A stretch of 64,000 bases of DNA from CAWFKS01 sp963816435 (lineage in GTDB: Bacteria; Pseudomonadota; Alphaproteobacteria; Rhizobiales; Rhizobiaceae). A program made the translations under genes and the position numbers. The notes under the pieces were generated by a model. That model saw nothing but the letters and a program-made list of their open reading frames with translations. It did not search any database and had not been told where the DNA came from. Below, in pieces: positions 39,897-48,270 of this stretch. The first letter of the stretch is position 1; each line of letters opens with the position of its first letter. The stretch spans positions 1-64,000 of the forward strand of contig CAWFKS010000007.1 of NCBI GenBank assembly GCA_963816435.1, read 5' to 3'.

Positions 39897-40508
39897 TCAG
39901 GCGTGTCCCGCGGCCGCGCTCAGATGCGTCGGGTCGATGCCCAGCGTCGCGAGGATGCGGTCATAGGTGTGCTCGATGTCGGTGTCGAACAGCAGCTGCG
40001 GCGTCGCCGGGCAGGTCAGCCAGCCGTTTTCCGCGATCTCGTGCTCGAGCTGGCCGGCGCCCCAGCCGGCGTATCCGAGCGCCATGATGGCATTGCGCGG
40101 CCCGTTGCCGGTGGAGATGGCGCGCAGGATGTCGACGGTGGCCGTAAGGCAGATCTCCTGCGAGATCGGCATCGACGATTCCACCATGTAGTCGTCGGAA
40201 TGCAGCACGAAGCCGCGGCTGCGATCGACCGGCCCGCCATGCCGCACCATGAAGTCGCGCGTCGGCTGCGGCAACCTTATCGCCTCCTGCTCGTCGAGAA
40301 TGCCGAGCTGTACCAGCAGGTCCGGAAAACGCAGCTCCTGGGGCTGATTGATGATCAGGCCCATCGCGCCCTCTTCGCTGTGGGCGCACATGTAGATCAC
40401 CGAGCGCGCGAAGCGGTCATCCTGCATGCCGGGCATGGCGATGAGGAACTGATCGTCGAGAAAACCGCCGCCGGAGCTCTTGCCGGGCTTGTGCCGTGTG
40501 ATGTCCAT
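39897..40508 (-). CDS. YqgE/AlgH-family protein
   Basis: The 203-residue protein has the family pattern LDDQFLIAMPGMQDDRFARSVIYMCAHSEEGAMGLIIN, then VRHGGPVDRSRGFVLHS and LGYAGWGAGQLEHEIAENGWL. AlgH was linked to alginate regulation in Pseudomonas, but the molecular role of the family is unclear. The ATG at 40508 is the natural start, as the conserved block begins about 15 residues later. The length matches the family. Confidence 0.9.
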   Translation of the reverse strand: MDITRHKPGKSSGGGFLDDQFLIAMPGMQDDRFARSVIYMCAHSEEGAMGLIINQPQELRFPDLLVQLGILDEQEAIRLPQPTRDFMVRHGGPVDRSRGFVLHSDDYMVESSMPISQEICLTATVDILRAISTGNGPRNAIMALGYAGWGAGQLEHEIAENGWLTCPATPQLLFDTDIEHTYDRILATLGIDPTHLSAAAGHA

Positions 40509-40658
40509 GAGGGGAGCCTAACGCGTTTCCGTGCCGCGTGAAAGCCGGAGGCGGACGCAATGTTCACGCCGCGAGGCGCATTCCTTCACGCAAAAATGAA
40601 GCCGCCGGGATGCCTTCGCCTTGCGACGGACACATGGCGCAGCCAGATTTCACCCGTC

Positions 40659-41465
40659 ATGAATCGGTTTGTGCTTTCCGCCCTTTTTCTCGCCACGCTG
40701 GCGCCGCTGCCCGCCAATGCCGGTGCTTCGGCATGGTTCGACACGCCCGGCGGGCGGCTGCGGCTCGTCACCGCCGAGCAGGCGGACAGCAACGGCATCC
40801 TGCGCGGGGCCCTGCAGATCGATCTCCGGCCCGGCTGGAAGACCTACTGGCGCGATCCGGGCGACGCCGGAGTGCCGCCGACCATCGCGGTCGACGGCAG
40901 CGACAACATCTCGGAAGTCGAGGCCGCCTTTCCGGTGCCGGAGCGCTTCCACGACGGCAACACGACATGGGCGGGTTACGAGAAGCCGGTCACGCTGGCG
41001 CTCAGCTTCACCGTACCGCAGCCGAAGCGCGCGGCGCGGGTGTCGGCGGACGTCTTCCTCGGCATCTGCCAGGAGATCTGCATTCCCGTGCAGGCGCGGC
41101 TCGAGGCAGACGCTGCCGGCGGCGAGGGGTCGAGCGCGGATGACGGCATAGTCGCCAGCGCCTTCGAGGCACTGCCCGCGCAGCCCACGGATCAGTTCGG
41201 CGCGACTTCGGTTGCCGGCGGACCGGACGAGATCAGGGTCGAGGCACACGTGCCGCACGGAGACCAGCCGACGGCGTTCTTCCTGGCATCGTCCGACGGC
41301 TATTACCTCGCTCAGCCGGAAAAGATCGAAAAGGACGGCAGGACCTATTTCTCGGTGCGCGTCCTGGAGCATCCCGACAGCCGGCCGGAGGGCGACGGGC
41401 TGCACTACACGCTCGTTGCCGGTGACCGGGCCGTCAGCGGCGTGCTGCCCTATCCGCGTTCCTGA
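40659..41465 (+). CDS. Periplasmic DsbD alpha-domain-like protein
   Basis: The 268-residue protein has a signal peptide (MNRFVLSALFLATLAPLPANA). A domain resembling the N-terminal part of thiol:disulfide interchange protein DsbD follows: LQIDLRPGWKTYWRDPGDAGVPP, FPVPERFHDG, YEKPVTLALSFTVP and a Cys pair in LGICQEICIPVQ. The DsbD membrane and thioredoxin parts are absent. It could accept or hand on electrons in the periplasm, perhaps in cytochrome or metal-centre maturation. I start at ATG 40659, where the signal peptide begins. A strong terminator follows. Confidence 0.8.
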   Translation: MNRFVLSALFLATLAPLPANAGASAWFDTPGGRLRLVTAEQADSNGILRGALQIDLRPGWKTYWRDPGDAGVPPTIAVDGSDNISEVEAAFPVPERFHDGNTTWAGYEKPVTLALSFTVPQPKRAARVSADVFLGICQEICIPVQARLEADAAGGEGSSADDGIVASAFEALPAQPTDQFGATSVAGGPDEIRVEAHVPHGDQPTAFFLASSDGYYLAQPEKIEKDGRTYFSVRVLEHPDSRPEGDGLHYTLVAGDRAVSGVLPYPRS

Positions 41466-41484
41466 ACAGTGCGTGTTCACACGG

Positions 41485-41519
41485 GCGTCGTGGCGGGGTT
41501 CCCGCCGACGCGCCTTTTT
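41485..41519 (+). terminator. Rho-independent terminator after the DsbD-like gene
   Basis: GCGTCG and GCGGG (41485-41497, with a 2-base bulge between them) pair with CCCGC and CGACGC (41501-41511) across a 3-base loop. GCCTTTTTG follows directly. The T-tract orientation fits the plus-strand gene that ends at 41465. Confidence 0.75.
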
Positions 41520-41596
41520 GCCACAAGGGGTGGCGGCGGCTTTCCCGCGCGCTAGCTCAAGCGGCACTTCGTCCGACCAACGATCCGGAGATATTG

Positions 41597-42083
41597 ATGA
41601 CCATTGCCACAGGCGAAACCCTGCCCGATGCCACGCTGAAGCTGATCACGCCCGAGGGGACCAAGGACGTCACCACGGCCGAGTATTTCGGCGGCCGCAA
41701 GATCGTGATGTTCGGCGTTCCCGGCGCCTTCACCCCCACCTGTTCGAAGAACCACCTGCCTGGCTTCCTTGAAAACCGCGACGCCATCCTCGCCCGCGGC
41801 GTCGATGCCATCGCGGTGCTTGCGGTCAACGATCATTTCGTCATGAAGGCCTGGGCCGAGCAGAGCGGAAGCGCAGGCAAGATCGACTCGCTCTCCGACG
41901 GCAACGCCACCTTCGTCAAGGCGATGGGGCTCGACATCGGACGCCAGCGGCGGCGGCATGGGCACGCGCTCCAAGCGCTTCTCGATGATCGTCGAGGACG
42001 GCGTGGTCAAGCAGCTCAATCTCGAAACCCAGCCCGGCCAGGCGATCGATTCCGGCGCCGCCCACATTCTCGAACAGCTCTGA
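41597..42083 (+). CDS. Peroxiredoxin, Prx5-like (frameshifted)
   Basis: This thiol peroxidase reduces H2O2 and organic peroxides. The peroxidatic cysteine is in FGVPGAFTPTCSKNHLPGF near residue 50, followed by IAVLAVNDHFVMKAWA and NATFVKAMGLDI. One extra G at 41939-41940 shifts the frame; removing it restores DASGGGMGTRSKRFSMIVED and a normal end at 42081-42083, about 161 residues in all. ATG 41597 follows GGAG. It converges with rnhA. Confidence 0.9.
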
Positions 42084-42119
42084 GTGAACGCCGGGCGGCC
42101 CCGCGGTGGCCGCCCTGCC

Positions 42120-42590
42120 CTACCCCTCGCCAGGCGGCGCCTTCCTGGGCTTCGGCTTGAACGGCGCCATGCCGGCGCGGGCGAGTTCGTCGGCGCGCTC
42201 GTTCTCGGCATGGCCGGCGTGCCCGCGCACCCAGTGCCAGGTGACCTTGTGGCGGCGGTTGGCCTCGTCCAGCGCCTGCCACAGCTCGACGTTCTTCACC
42301 GGCTTGTTGTCGGCGGTCTTCCAGCCGCGCTTCTTCCAGCCGTGAATCCAGCCGTTGATCCCGTCCATCACATATTTGCTGTCGGTGTGCATGAGCACCG
42401 TGCACGGCTCCTTCAACGCGTTCAGCGCAGAAATCGCGGCCATCAGCTCCATGCGGTTGTTGGTGGTCATCGCCTCGCCGCCCGACAGCTCCTTGACCTT
42501 GCCGTTGAAGCGCAGGATGGCGCCCCAGCCGCCCGGCCCCGGATTGCCCGAGCAGGCACCGTCGGTGAATATCTCGACCGTCTTGTTCAC
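42120..42590 (-). CDS. rnhA: Ribonuclease HI
   Basis: RNase HI cuts RNA in RNA-DNA hybrids. The 156-residue protein keeps the acidic active site: EIFTDGACSGNPGPGGWG (Asp10), NNRMELMAAI (Glu48), VLMHTDSKYVMDGI (Asp70) and the last Asp in NERADELAR; the catalytic His is in VRGHAGHAENE. The start is GTG 42590, overlapping the thrB stop (GTGA), so translation is probably coupled to thrB. A basic tail follows the fold. Confidence 0.94.
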   Translation of the reverse strand: MNKTVEIFTDGACSGNPGPGGWGAILRFNGKVKELSGGEAMTTNNRMELMAAISALNALKEPCTVLMHTDSKYVMDGINGWIHGWKKRGWKTADNKPVKNVELWQALDEANRRHKVTWHWVRGHAGHAENERADELARAGMAPFKPKPRKAPPGEG

Positions 42591-43552
42591 AGGTCCAGCC
42601 CGTATTCGGCCGGCGAAACCACGTGGCGGTGGAAGCGCAGGCGGCGGATGAATTCCATCGGGTCGCGCTTCTGCACCAGCGCGCCGTCGGGGATGGTCAG
42701 CCAGTCGTAGAGGCGCGTCAGCATGAAGCGCAGCGCCGAGCCTCGTGCCAGCAGCGGCAGCGCCCGCTTCTCGGCATCGCCCAGTTCACGCAGTTCCTGG
42801 TAGCCGGACAGCAGTGCCGCGCACTTGGTCAGGTTGAAGGAATGGTCCTTCTCGAAGCACCAGGCGTTCATGCAGGTCGCGAGATCGTAGGCATAGAGAT
42901 CGTTGCAGGCGAAGTAGAAGTCGATCAGCCCGGACAGGCGCTCGCCAATGAAGAAGACGTTGTCGGGAAACAGGTCGGCGTGGATGACGCCCGACGGCAG
43001 GTCGTCCGGCCAGCCGCTGTCGAAGGCGGCGAACTCGGCGTCGATCTCCCGCGCCAGGCCGCTCTCGACCTCGTCGGCGCGCGGGCGCGCCTGCGCCCAC
43101 AGCTTGTGCCAACCGTCCACCGACAGCGCGTTGCGCCGCCGCATCGGGAAATCGGCGCCGGCCAGGTGCAGTCCGGCGACCGCGCGCCCGACTTCGCGGC
43201 ACTGCGCCGCGCTGGGCCGGCGCGGCCACACGCCTTCCAGGAAGGTGATGATGGCGGCCGGACGTCCGGCGAGCCGGCCGATCATCTCACCGTCGCGGCG
43301 CTTGACGGGCTGCGGGCACGAGATGCCCTTCAGCGCCAGGTGCTGCATCAGCCCGAGGAAGAACGGCAGGTCGGCCGTGTCGACGCGGCGCTCGTAGAGC
43401 GTGAGGATGTAGCTGCCGGCACTGGTGTGCAGCGCGAAGTTGGAGTTCTCCGAGCCTTCGGCGATGCCCTTGTAGGACCGCAGCTCGCCAAGATCGTATT
43501 CGCGCAGGAAGGCGACCAGCTCGGCATCGGAAATGTCGGTGTAGACGGCCAT
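42587..43552 (-). CDS. thrB: Homoserine kinase (APH-fold type)
   Basis: This 321-residue homoserine kinase is of the aminoglycoside-phosphotransferase fold used in alpha- and gammaproteobacteria rather than the GHMP type. Visible are KGIAEGSENSNFALHTSAGSYILTLYE (nucleotide loop), the catalytic segment GVIHADLFPDNVFF and the metal Asp in GLIDFYFACNDLYAYDLA. It phosphorylates homoserine for thrC, which lies about 8 kb away in the window. It lies 24 bp after ispH. Confidence 0.92.
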   Translation of the reverse strand: MAVYTDISDAELVAFLREYDLGELRSYKGIAEGSENSNFALHTSAGSYILTLYERRVDTADLPFFLGLMQHLALKGISCPQPVKRRDGEMIGRLAGRPAAIITFLEGVWPRRPSAAQCREVGRAVAGLHLAGADFPMRRRNALSVDGWHKLWAQARPRADEVESGLAREIDAEFAAFDSGWPDDLPSGVIHADLFPDNVFFIGERLSGLIDFYFACNDLYAYDLATCMNAWCFEKDHSFNLTKCAALLSGYQELRELGDAEKRALPLLARGSALRFMLTRLYDWLTIPDGALVQKRDPMEFIRRLRFHRHVVSPAEYGLDL

Positions 43553-43576
43553 CTCGTCAGGCTCTGTGCGCCATCG

Positions 43577-44590
43577 TCAGGCCGCGCCGTTGACGAAGGC
43601 CATGTCGGCCGTCGTCAGCTCGACGTCGCGCAGCTCGCGGTTGACCGGAAAATTCTCCGTCTCCTCCGCGGTGACGGCGAGTTCCACGGTCACGTCGAAG
43701 CGGGCGCGGAAGGCCTCGATGATCTCCTCGACGATCAGCTCCGGTGCCGAGGCGCCGGCCGACAGGCCGAGCGTTGCGATGCTGCCGATGTCGGCCCACG
43801 GGATCTCGGCGGCGCGCTGCACCAGCAGCGAGCGCTTCGCGCCGGCGCGCTCTGCGACCTCGACGAGGCGTCGCGAGTTCGACGAGTTCGGCGCGCCGAC
43901 CACGAGGAAGAGGTCGGCGCCGGGCGCGGTCGCCTTCACCGCTTCCTGGCGGTTGGTGGTGGCGTAGCAGATCGATTCGGCGGCCGGCGCCTGCAGGTCG
44001 GGAAAGCGCGCCCGCAGCGCCTTGACCACGCCGGCCGTGTCCTCGACCGAAAGCGTCGTCTGGGTGACGAAGCCGAGTTGGGTGGGGTCGGCCGGCTCGA
44101 AGCGCGCGGCGTCGGCCTCGGTCTCGATCAGCGTCACCGCGCCCGGCGGCAGCTGGCCCATCGTGCCGATCACTTCGGGGTGGCCCGCGTGACCGACCAG
44201 CACGACGTGACGGCCCTGCCGCATGTGGCGCATGGCCTGCTTGTGCACCTTCGAGACCAGCGGGCAGGTCGCGTCGAGGTAGAAGAGATTGCGGTCGCGC
44301 GCTTCGGCCGGCACCGATTTCGGCACGCCGTGGGCGGAAAACACCACCGGGCAGTCGCGGTGCTCGTCCGGGATTTCGTCGAGTTCCTCCACGAACACCG
44401 CACCGCGCGCCTGCAGTCCCTCGACGACGTAGCGGTTGTGGACGATCTCGTGGCGGACATAGACCGGCGCACCGTATTTCTTCAGCGCCAGGACGACGAT
44501 CTGGATGGCGCGGTCGACGCCCGCGCAGAAGCCGCGCGGCTGGCAGAGCCGGATCGTCAACGGCGGTCTTGGGGAGGTCTCGGGCTGCAT
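43577..44590 (-). CDS. ispH: 4-hydroxy-3-methylbut-2-enyl diphosphate reductase
   Basis: IspH is the last enzyme of the MEP pathway and makes IPP and DMAPP with a [4Fe-4S] cluster. The three cluster cysteines are in QPRGFCAGVDRAI, LDATCPLVSKVHKQ and ESICYATTNRQEAV, and the catalytic Glu is near VTQTTLSVEDT. The substrate-binding SNSRRLVEVA segment is also present. The product has 337 residues. I chose ATG 44590 over an upstream in-frame start because the conserved part begins soon after. It is followed by thrB and rnhA. Confidence 0.95.
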   Translation of the reverse strand: MQPETSPRPPLTIRLCQPRGFCAGVDRAIQIVVLALKKYGAPVYVRHEIVHNRYVVEGLQARGAVFVEELDEIPDEHRDCPVVFSAHGVPKSVPAEARDRNLFYLDATCPLVSKVHKQAMRHMRQGRHVVLVGHAGHPEVIGTMGQLPPGAVTLIETEADAARFEPADPTQLGFVTQTTLSVEDTAGVVKALRARFPDLQAPAAESICYATTNRQEAVKATAPGADLFLVVGAPNSSNSRRLVEVAERAGAKRSLLVQRAAEIPWADIGSIATLGLSAGASAPELIVEEIIEAFRARFDVTVELAVTAEETENFPVNRELRDVELTTADMAFVNGAA

Positions 44591-44686
44591 GTCGCTCTCG
44601 GGTATCGCGACCCCGACATGGAGGCGGCCCGGCACCCTGTCAAGCGGCTTCCGGCCAGTGGTCGCCCGGCAGGCGGCGGTGCGGCC

Positions 44687-45469
44687 TCAGCTTTCGTCCG
44701 GACGCTCCACCGTCTCCGGTCCGGCCTGCCTGGAGCGCCAGAACCAGGCGACCAGCACCGCGACCAGCGCGGCCGCCAGCCCGTACCAGGTGATGGCGTA
44801 TTGCAGATGGTTGTTGGGCAGGTCGATGATGGTGACGCCGCCGATCGGCAGGCCGCCGGGATTTGGAGCCGGCCCGGCATCGACGAAGAACGGCAGCACC
44901 TCGCGGTCGGCGGGGATGTCGGCCGAGTTCTTCATCGCCTCCAGGTCCTTCCAGTAGAAGATGTTCTTGGCGACGTCGTTGTCGGGGACCAGGACTGACG
45001 GCTTTACCGGCACCGGGTCGCGGGCCAGGCCGGTGATCTCGACCTTTCCCCCGACCTGCCCTTCCGGGCGCGTCGCGGGATCCTTCCTCTCGTAGGGAAC
45101 GAAGCCGCGATTGACGAAGACGAGGCGGCCGTCGTCCAGTTCCAGCGGCGTGAAGACGTTGAAGCCCGAGGCGCCTTCCCAGGTCGACAGGACGTGCCGC
45201 TCGTCCTGATGCAGGAAGGTGCCCGACAGCTTGACCGGCAGGTAGGACACGTCGCCCGTTTCGGCAAAGGTGCGCTCGACCTCGGCAAGCGGGCGCGGCG
45301 TGGAATGGATGCGCTGGTCGATCTCGGCCAGCAGCCCTTCCTTCCAGTGCAGCCGCTGCACCTGCCAGGTGCCGAGCCCGATCAGGATGACGAAGGCGAC
45401 GAGCGCCGAGAGGCCGACGACGATCGCCCGGCCCCGGCCAATTCGGTCGACGGCACGGACTTCGTTCAT
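44687..45469 (-). CDS. SURF1-family cytochrome oxidase assembly protein
   Basis: SURF1 proteins help heme a insertion into subunit I of aa3-type oxidase. The 260-residue protein has two membrane helices that bracket a periplasmic domain: AIVVGLSALVAFVILIGLGTWQVQRLHWK at the N-terminus and HLQYAITWYGLAAALVAVLVAWFW at the C-terminus. FVNRGFVPYERKDPATRPEG between them is a family mark. The ATG overlaps the DUF983 stop. The gene follows the oxidase operon and DUF983. Confidence 0.92.
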   Translation of the reverse strand: MNEVRAVDRIGRGRAIVVGLSALVAFVILIGLGTWQVQRLHWKEGLLAEIDQRIHSTPRPLAEVERTFAETGDVSYLPVKLSGTFLHQDERHVLSTWEGASGFNVFTPLELDDGRLVFVNRGFVPYERKDPATRPEGQVGGKVEITGLARDPVPVKPSVLVPDNDVAKNIFYWKDLEAMKNSADIPADREVLPFFVDAGPAPNPGGLPIGGVTIIDLPNNHLQYAITWYGLAAALVAVLVAWFWRSRQAGPETVERPDES

Positions 45470-45897
45470 TCCGGCAGGTCCAGCCGCCCCTCGGCCGCCT
45501 TGTTGCGGTACTGCAGCGCGATCAGAACGCCCTTGATCTCCCGCAGCGCGACCAGCGAGAGCACCACCGTCAGCGGGATCCAGAGGATGAAGTGGACCCA
45601 CAGCGGCGGGCCGTAGGAAACCTCCATCCACAGCGCCAGGCCGACGACGATGAAGCCGATGATGAGGATGACGAAGACCGCCGGGCCGTCGCCGGCATCG
45701 GCGAAGGAATAGTCGAGCCGACACACGCCGCAGCGTTTCCCGACCGACAGGAAGCCGGAAAACAGCCTGCCCTCGCCGCAGCGCGGGCAGCGGCCGGCGA
45801 GCCCCGCCTTGACCGGATCGACGGGCGCCCAGATCGCCTGGTCGGGTTCGTGTCCGCGGTGCGGGCGGTCGATGTTCGGGTCGTCACCAGTGGCCAT
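45466..45897 (-). CDS. DUF983 membrane protein
   Basis: This 143-residue protein has two CxxC pairs in CPRCGEGRLFSGFLSVGKRCGVC, suggesting a zinc ribbon. Two membrane helices follow (AVFVILIIGFIVVGLALWMEV and LWVHFILWIPLTVVLSLVAL). DUF983 genes lie next to heme-copper oxidase genes in many alphaproteobacteria, and a role in oxidase biogenesis is inferred from that. The ATG at 45897 is chosen; an upstream in-frame ATG would add nine residues. It overlaps the SURF1 start. Confidence 0.87.
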   Translation of the reverse strand: MATGDDPNIDRPHRGHEPDQAIWAPVDPVKAGLAGRCPRCGEGRLFSGFLSVGKRCGVCRLDYSFADAGDGPAVFVILIIGFIVVGLALWMEVSYGPPLWVHFILWIPLTVVLSLVALREIKGVLIALQYRNKAAEGRLDLPE

Positions 45898-46113
45898 GCT
45901 CGTCCGTCCGGAATCTGGAGGCATCGGGTTATCCCCCGGCACGGTCCGCGTCGCGAAGCCGGTTGCCGAAGCGGTCTGGCTGGCCCTCTACCACGCCCTC
46001 GGCGTTCGGGTCGACACCACGTGATGCCGCAGCCTTCGGGGCGGCCGCGCCGCAAGTGCGGCAAGAACGCCGAATGTTCGCGTCATCTGACCATGACAGC
46101 GGCTTGCGTATTC

Positions 46114-46147
46114 AAAAAGAAAACGGCCGGGGCTTTCGCCCCGGCCG
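46114..46147 (-). terminator. Rho-independent terminator of the oxidase operon
   Basis: CGGCCGGGGC (46124-46133) and GCCCCGGCCG (46138-46147) form a perfect 10-bp stem with a 4-base loop. On the minus strand it is followed by TTTTCTTTTT. It lies 24 bp after the ctaE stop and marks the end of the ctaC-ctaE transcript, separating it from DUF983 and SURF1. Confidence 0.9.
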
Positions 46148-46171
46148 CTTCCACTCTCGCTGTGGTCTTTG

Positions 46172-47056
46172 TCACTCGGCCATCGGTGCGCCGGCGGTCG
46201 CCCACACATAGACGAAGGTGAACAGGAACAGCCACACCACGTCGACGAAGTGCCAGTACCAGGCGGCTGCCTCGAAGCCGAAATGCTTCGTAGGCGTGAA
46301 GTCGCCGGCGAGCGCGCGGAACAGGCACACCAGCAGGAAGATCGTGCCGATGATGACGTGGAAGCCGTGGAAGCCGGTCGCCATGAAGAAGGTGGCGCCG
46401 TAGATCGACTGCTTGAAGGCGAACGGAGCGTGGATGTACTCGTAGGCCTGCACGCTGGAGAACAGCAGGCCGAGGCACACCGTCAGCACCAGGCCCCAGA
46501 TCAGGCCCTTGCGATTGTTGTGCAGCAGCGAGTGGTGCGCCCATGTCACCGTCGTGCCCGACAGAAGCAGGATGATCGTGTTGTAGAGCGGCAGGTGGAA
46601 GGGATCGAGCACCTCGATGCCCTGCGGCGGCCAGGTGCCGCCGGTGAAGCTGGTGCGCGCCGCCTGGATCGCCTCGTTGGGGTAGAGCGCGGCGTCGAAG
46701 AAGGCCCAGAACCACGCCACGAAGAACATCACCTCCGAGGCGATGAACATGATCATGCCGTAGCGCAGGTGCAGCGACACGACGCGGGTGTGGTAGCCCT
46801 CGTGCCCTTCCTTGATGGTGTCAGACCACCAGGCGAACATGGTGTAGAGCACCACGATCAGGCCGATCAGGAAAATCCAGTAGCGGCTGTGCGCGAGGTC
46901 GAGGCCGAACAGGGGCAGCGAGCCGCTGTTCATGTAGCGCATCCAGGCGATGCCGCCGAAGGCCATGAGAAGCGCGCCGATGGAACCTATGAAGGGCCAT
47001 GGGCTCGGGTTGACGAGATGGTAGTCGTGTTGTGGCTTTGCGTGGCTTTCTGCCAT
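46172..47056 (-). CDS. ctaE: Cytochrome c oxidase subunit III
   Basis: Subunit III of the aa3-type oxidase, about 294 residues with seven membrane helices. Marks of the family are YHLVNPSPWPFIGSIGAL, GMIMFIASEVMFFVAWFWAFFDAAL, GTWPPQGIEVLDP, LLSGTTVTWAHHSLL, FFMATGFHGFHVIIGTIFL and AAAWYWHFVDVVWLFLFTFVYVW. The start is ATG 47056 (M-A-E-S-H) behind GGGGGA. The small coxF gene ends 38 bp upstream; the ctaG gene usually found there is missing. Confidence 0.95.
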   Translation of the reverse strand: MAESHAKPQHDYHLVNPSPWPFIGSIGALLMAFGGIAWMRYMNSGSLPLFGLDLAHSRYWIFLIGLIVVLYTMFAWWSDTIKEGHEGYHTRVVSLHLRYGMIMFIASEVMFFVAWFWAFFDAALYPNEAIQAARTSFTGGTWPPQGIEVLDPFHLPLYNTIILLLSGTTVTWAHHSLLHNNRKGLIWGLVLTVCLGLLFSSVQAYEYIHAPFAFKQSIYGATFFMATGFHGFHVIIGTIFLLVCLFRALAGDFTPTKHFGFEAAAWYWHFVDVVWLFLFTFVYVWATAGAPMAE

Positions 47057-47094
47057 TTCATCCCCCAAGTTGAATGTCGGCGGCGCGGCGCCGG

Positions 47095-47250
47095 TTAAAG
47101 GCCGCGCTCAAAGAATCCCGGCGCCATCTTGATCATCGTGGCGAGGTAGAAGACCAGCACCAGAACCGCAAGCGAAATGCCGAGCGCGATCGACCGGCTG
47201 CGCCGCGCCTTCTTCTGGCTGTCTGTCAAGGTGACGAGTTCGTGTTCCAT
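47095..47250 (-). CDS. Small oxidase-operon membrane protein, CoxF type
   Basis: A 51-residue protein from ATG 47250 to TAA 47095-47097. It has a basic, Gln/Lys/Arg-rich N-terminus (LTDSQKKARRSRSIAL), one membrane helix (ISLAVLVLVFYLATMI) and the tail KMAPGFFERGL. Small proteins of this make-up lie between ctaB and ctaG in rhizobial oxidase operons and are annotated CoxF or hypothetical. It starts 4 bp after the ctaB stop. Function is not established. Confidence 0.8.
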   Translation of the reverse strand: MEHELVTLTDSQKKARRSRSIALGISLAVLVLVFYLATMIKMAPGFFERGL

Positions 47251-47254
47251 GGTG

Positions 47255-48193
47255 TCAGGCTCCGGCCATCACGCGCGCCGCGATGCTGTCGAGCAGGTAG
47301 GCGGCGAAGATGGCGAACAGGTAGAGAAGGGAATAGGCGAACAGCGCCTTGGCCGGCTTCATGTCGGTCCCGGTGCCGTCCATGAGGAAGACGCGCCAGG
47401 CGTGCCAGAGGAAGCCGGCGCCGAGCAGCGCCGCGGCGATGCCATAGACGAAGCTGGCGTACCCGAAGGCCCAGGGCAGCACGCCGACGATCGCCAGCAC
47501 GATCGAGTAGGCGAAGATCTGCCGGCGCGTCGAAGCCTCGCCCGCCACGTTCGGCATCATGGGAACGCCGGCGCTCTCGTAGTCGCCGCGCTTGAACAGC
47601 GCCAGCGCCCAGAAATGCGGCGGGGTCCACAGGAAGATGATGAGGAAGAGCAGCACGCTTTCGAGGCTCACCGAGCCGGTGGCGGCGGCCCAGCCGATCA
47701 TCGGGGGCAGCGCGCCGGCGGCGCCGCCGATGACGATGTTCTGCGGCGTCGAGCGCTTCAGCCACATCGTGTAGACGACGGCGTAGAAGAACACGGTGAA
47801 GGCGAGCAGCGCCGCGGCAAGCCAGTTGACCAGCAGGCCGAGCGTGACGACGGCGAACGAGGCGAGCACCAGTCCGAAGGCCAGCGCCTCGCCCGGCGCG
47901 ACGCGGCCGGTCGGCACCGGGCGATTGCGCGTGCGGGTCATGCGAGCGTCGATGTCGGCATCGTACCACATGTTGAGGGCGCCCGAGGCGCCTGCGCCGA
48001 CGGCGATTGCCGTGATCGCCACCACCACGAGGAACGGGTTCGGCGTCACCGGCGCGGCGGCAAGGCCGACGAAGGCGGTGAACACCACCAGCGACATGAC
48101 GCGCGGCTTGAGCAGCGTCCAGAAGTCGCCGGCGGTCGCCTCCGAAACCCGGTAGGCCGCATCGGTGACGGCGTTTTCCTCGACAAGTGCCAT
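47255..48193 (-). CDS. ctaB: Protoheme IX farnesyltransferase (heme O synthase)
   Basis: CtaB adds a farnesyl group to heme b, making heme O, the precursor of heme a. The 312-residue UbiA-family protein shows FWTLLKPRVMSLVVFTAFVG, the prenyl-diphosphate site NMWYDADIDARMTRTRNRPVPTGRV, the second Asp-rich loop FKRGDYESAGVPMMPNV and about eight helices. ATG 48193 starts the frame. It lies between ctaD and coxF in the oxidase operon, 77 bp after ctaD with a hairpin in the gap. Confidence 0.95.
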   Translation of the reverse strand: MALVEENAVTDAAYRVSEATAGDFWTLLKPRVMSLVVFTAFVGLAAAPVTPNPFLVVVAITAIAVGAGASGALNMWYDADIDARMTRTRNRPVPTGRVAPGEALAFGLVLASFAVVTLGLLVNWLAAALLAFTVFFYAVVYTMWLKRSTPQNIVIGGAAGALPPMIGWAAATGSVSLESVLLFLIIFLWTPPHFWALALFKRGDYESAGVPMMPNVAGEASTRRQIFAYSIVLAIVGVLPWAFGYASFVYGIAAALLGAGFLWHAWRVFLMDGTGTDMKPAKALFAYSLLYLFAIFAAYLLDSIAARVMAGA

Positions 48194-48223
48194 GTGGTTC
48201 GGTTCAGTCCGTTAATTTCACGA

Positions 48224-48248
48224 GAACCGCCGGGAATCCCGGCGGTTC
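48224..48248. other. Hairpin between ctaD and ctaB
   Basis: GAACCGCCGGG (48224-48234) and CCCGGCGGTTC (48238-48248) form a perfect 11-bp stem with a 3-base loop. A T-tract follows on the plus strand but not on the minus strand, where the operon is read. It may stop antisense transcripts, or act as a processing or partial termination site that sets ctaD above the downstream genes. Confidence 0.6.
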
Positions 48249-48270
48249 CACTTTTTGTCCGAGCTTCGCG

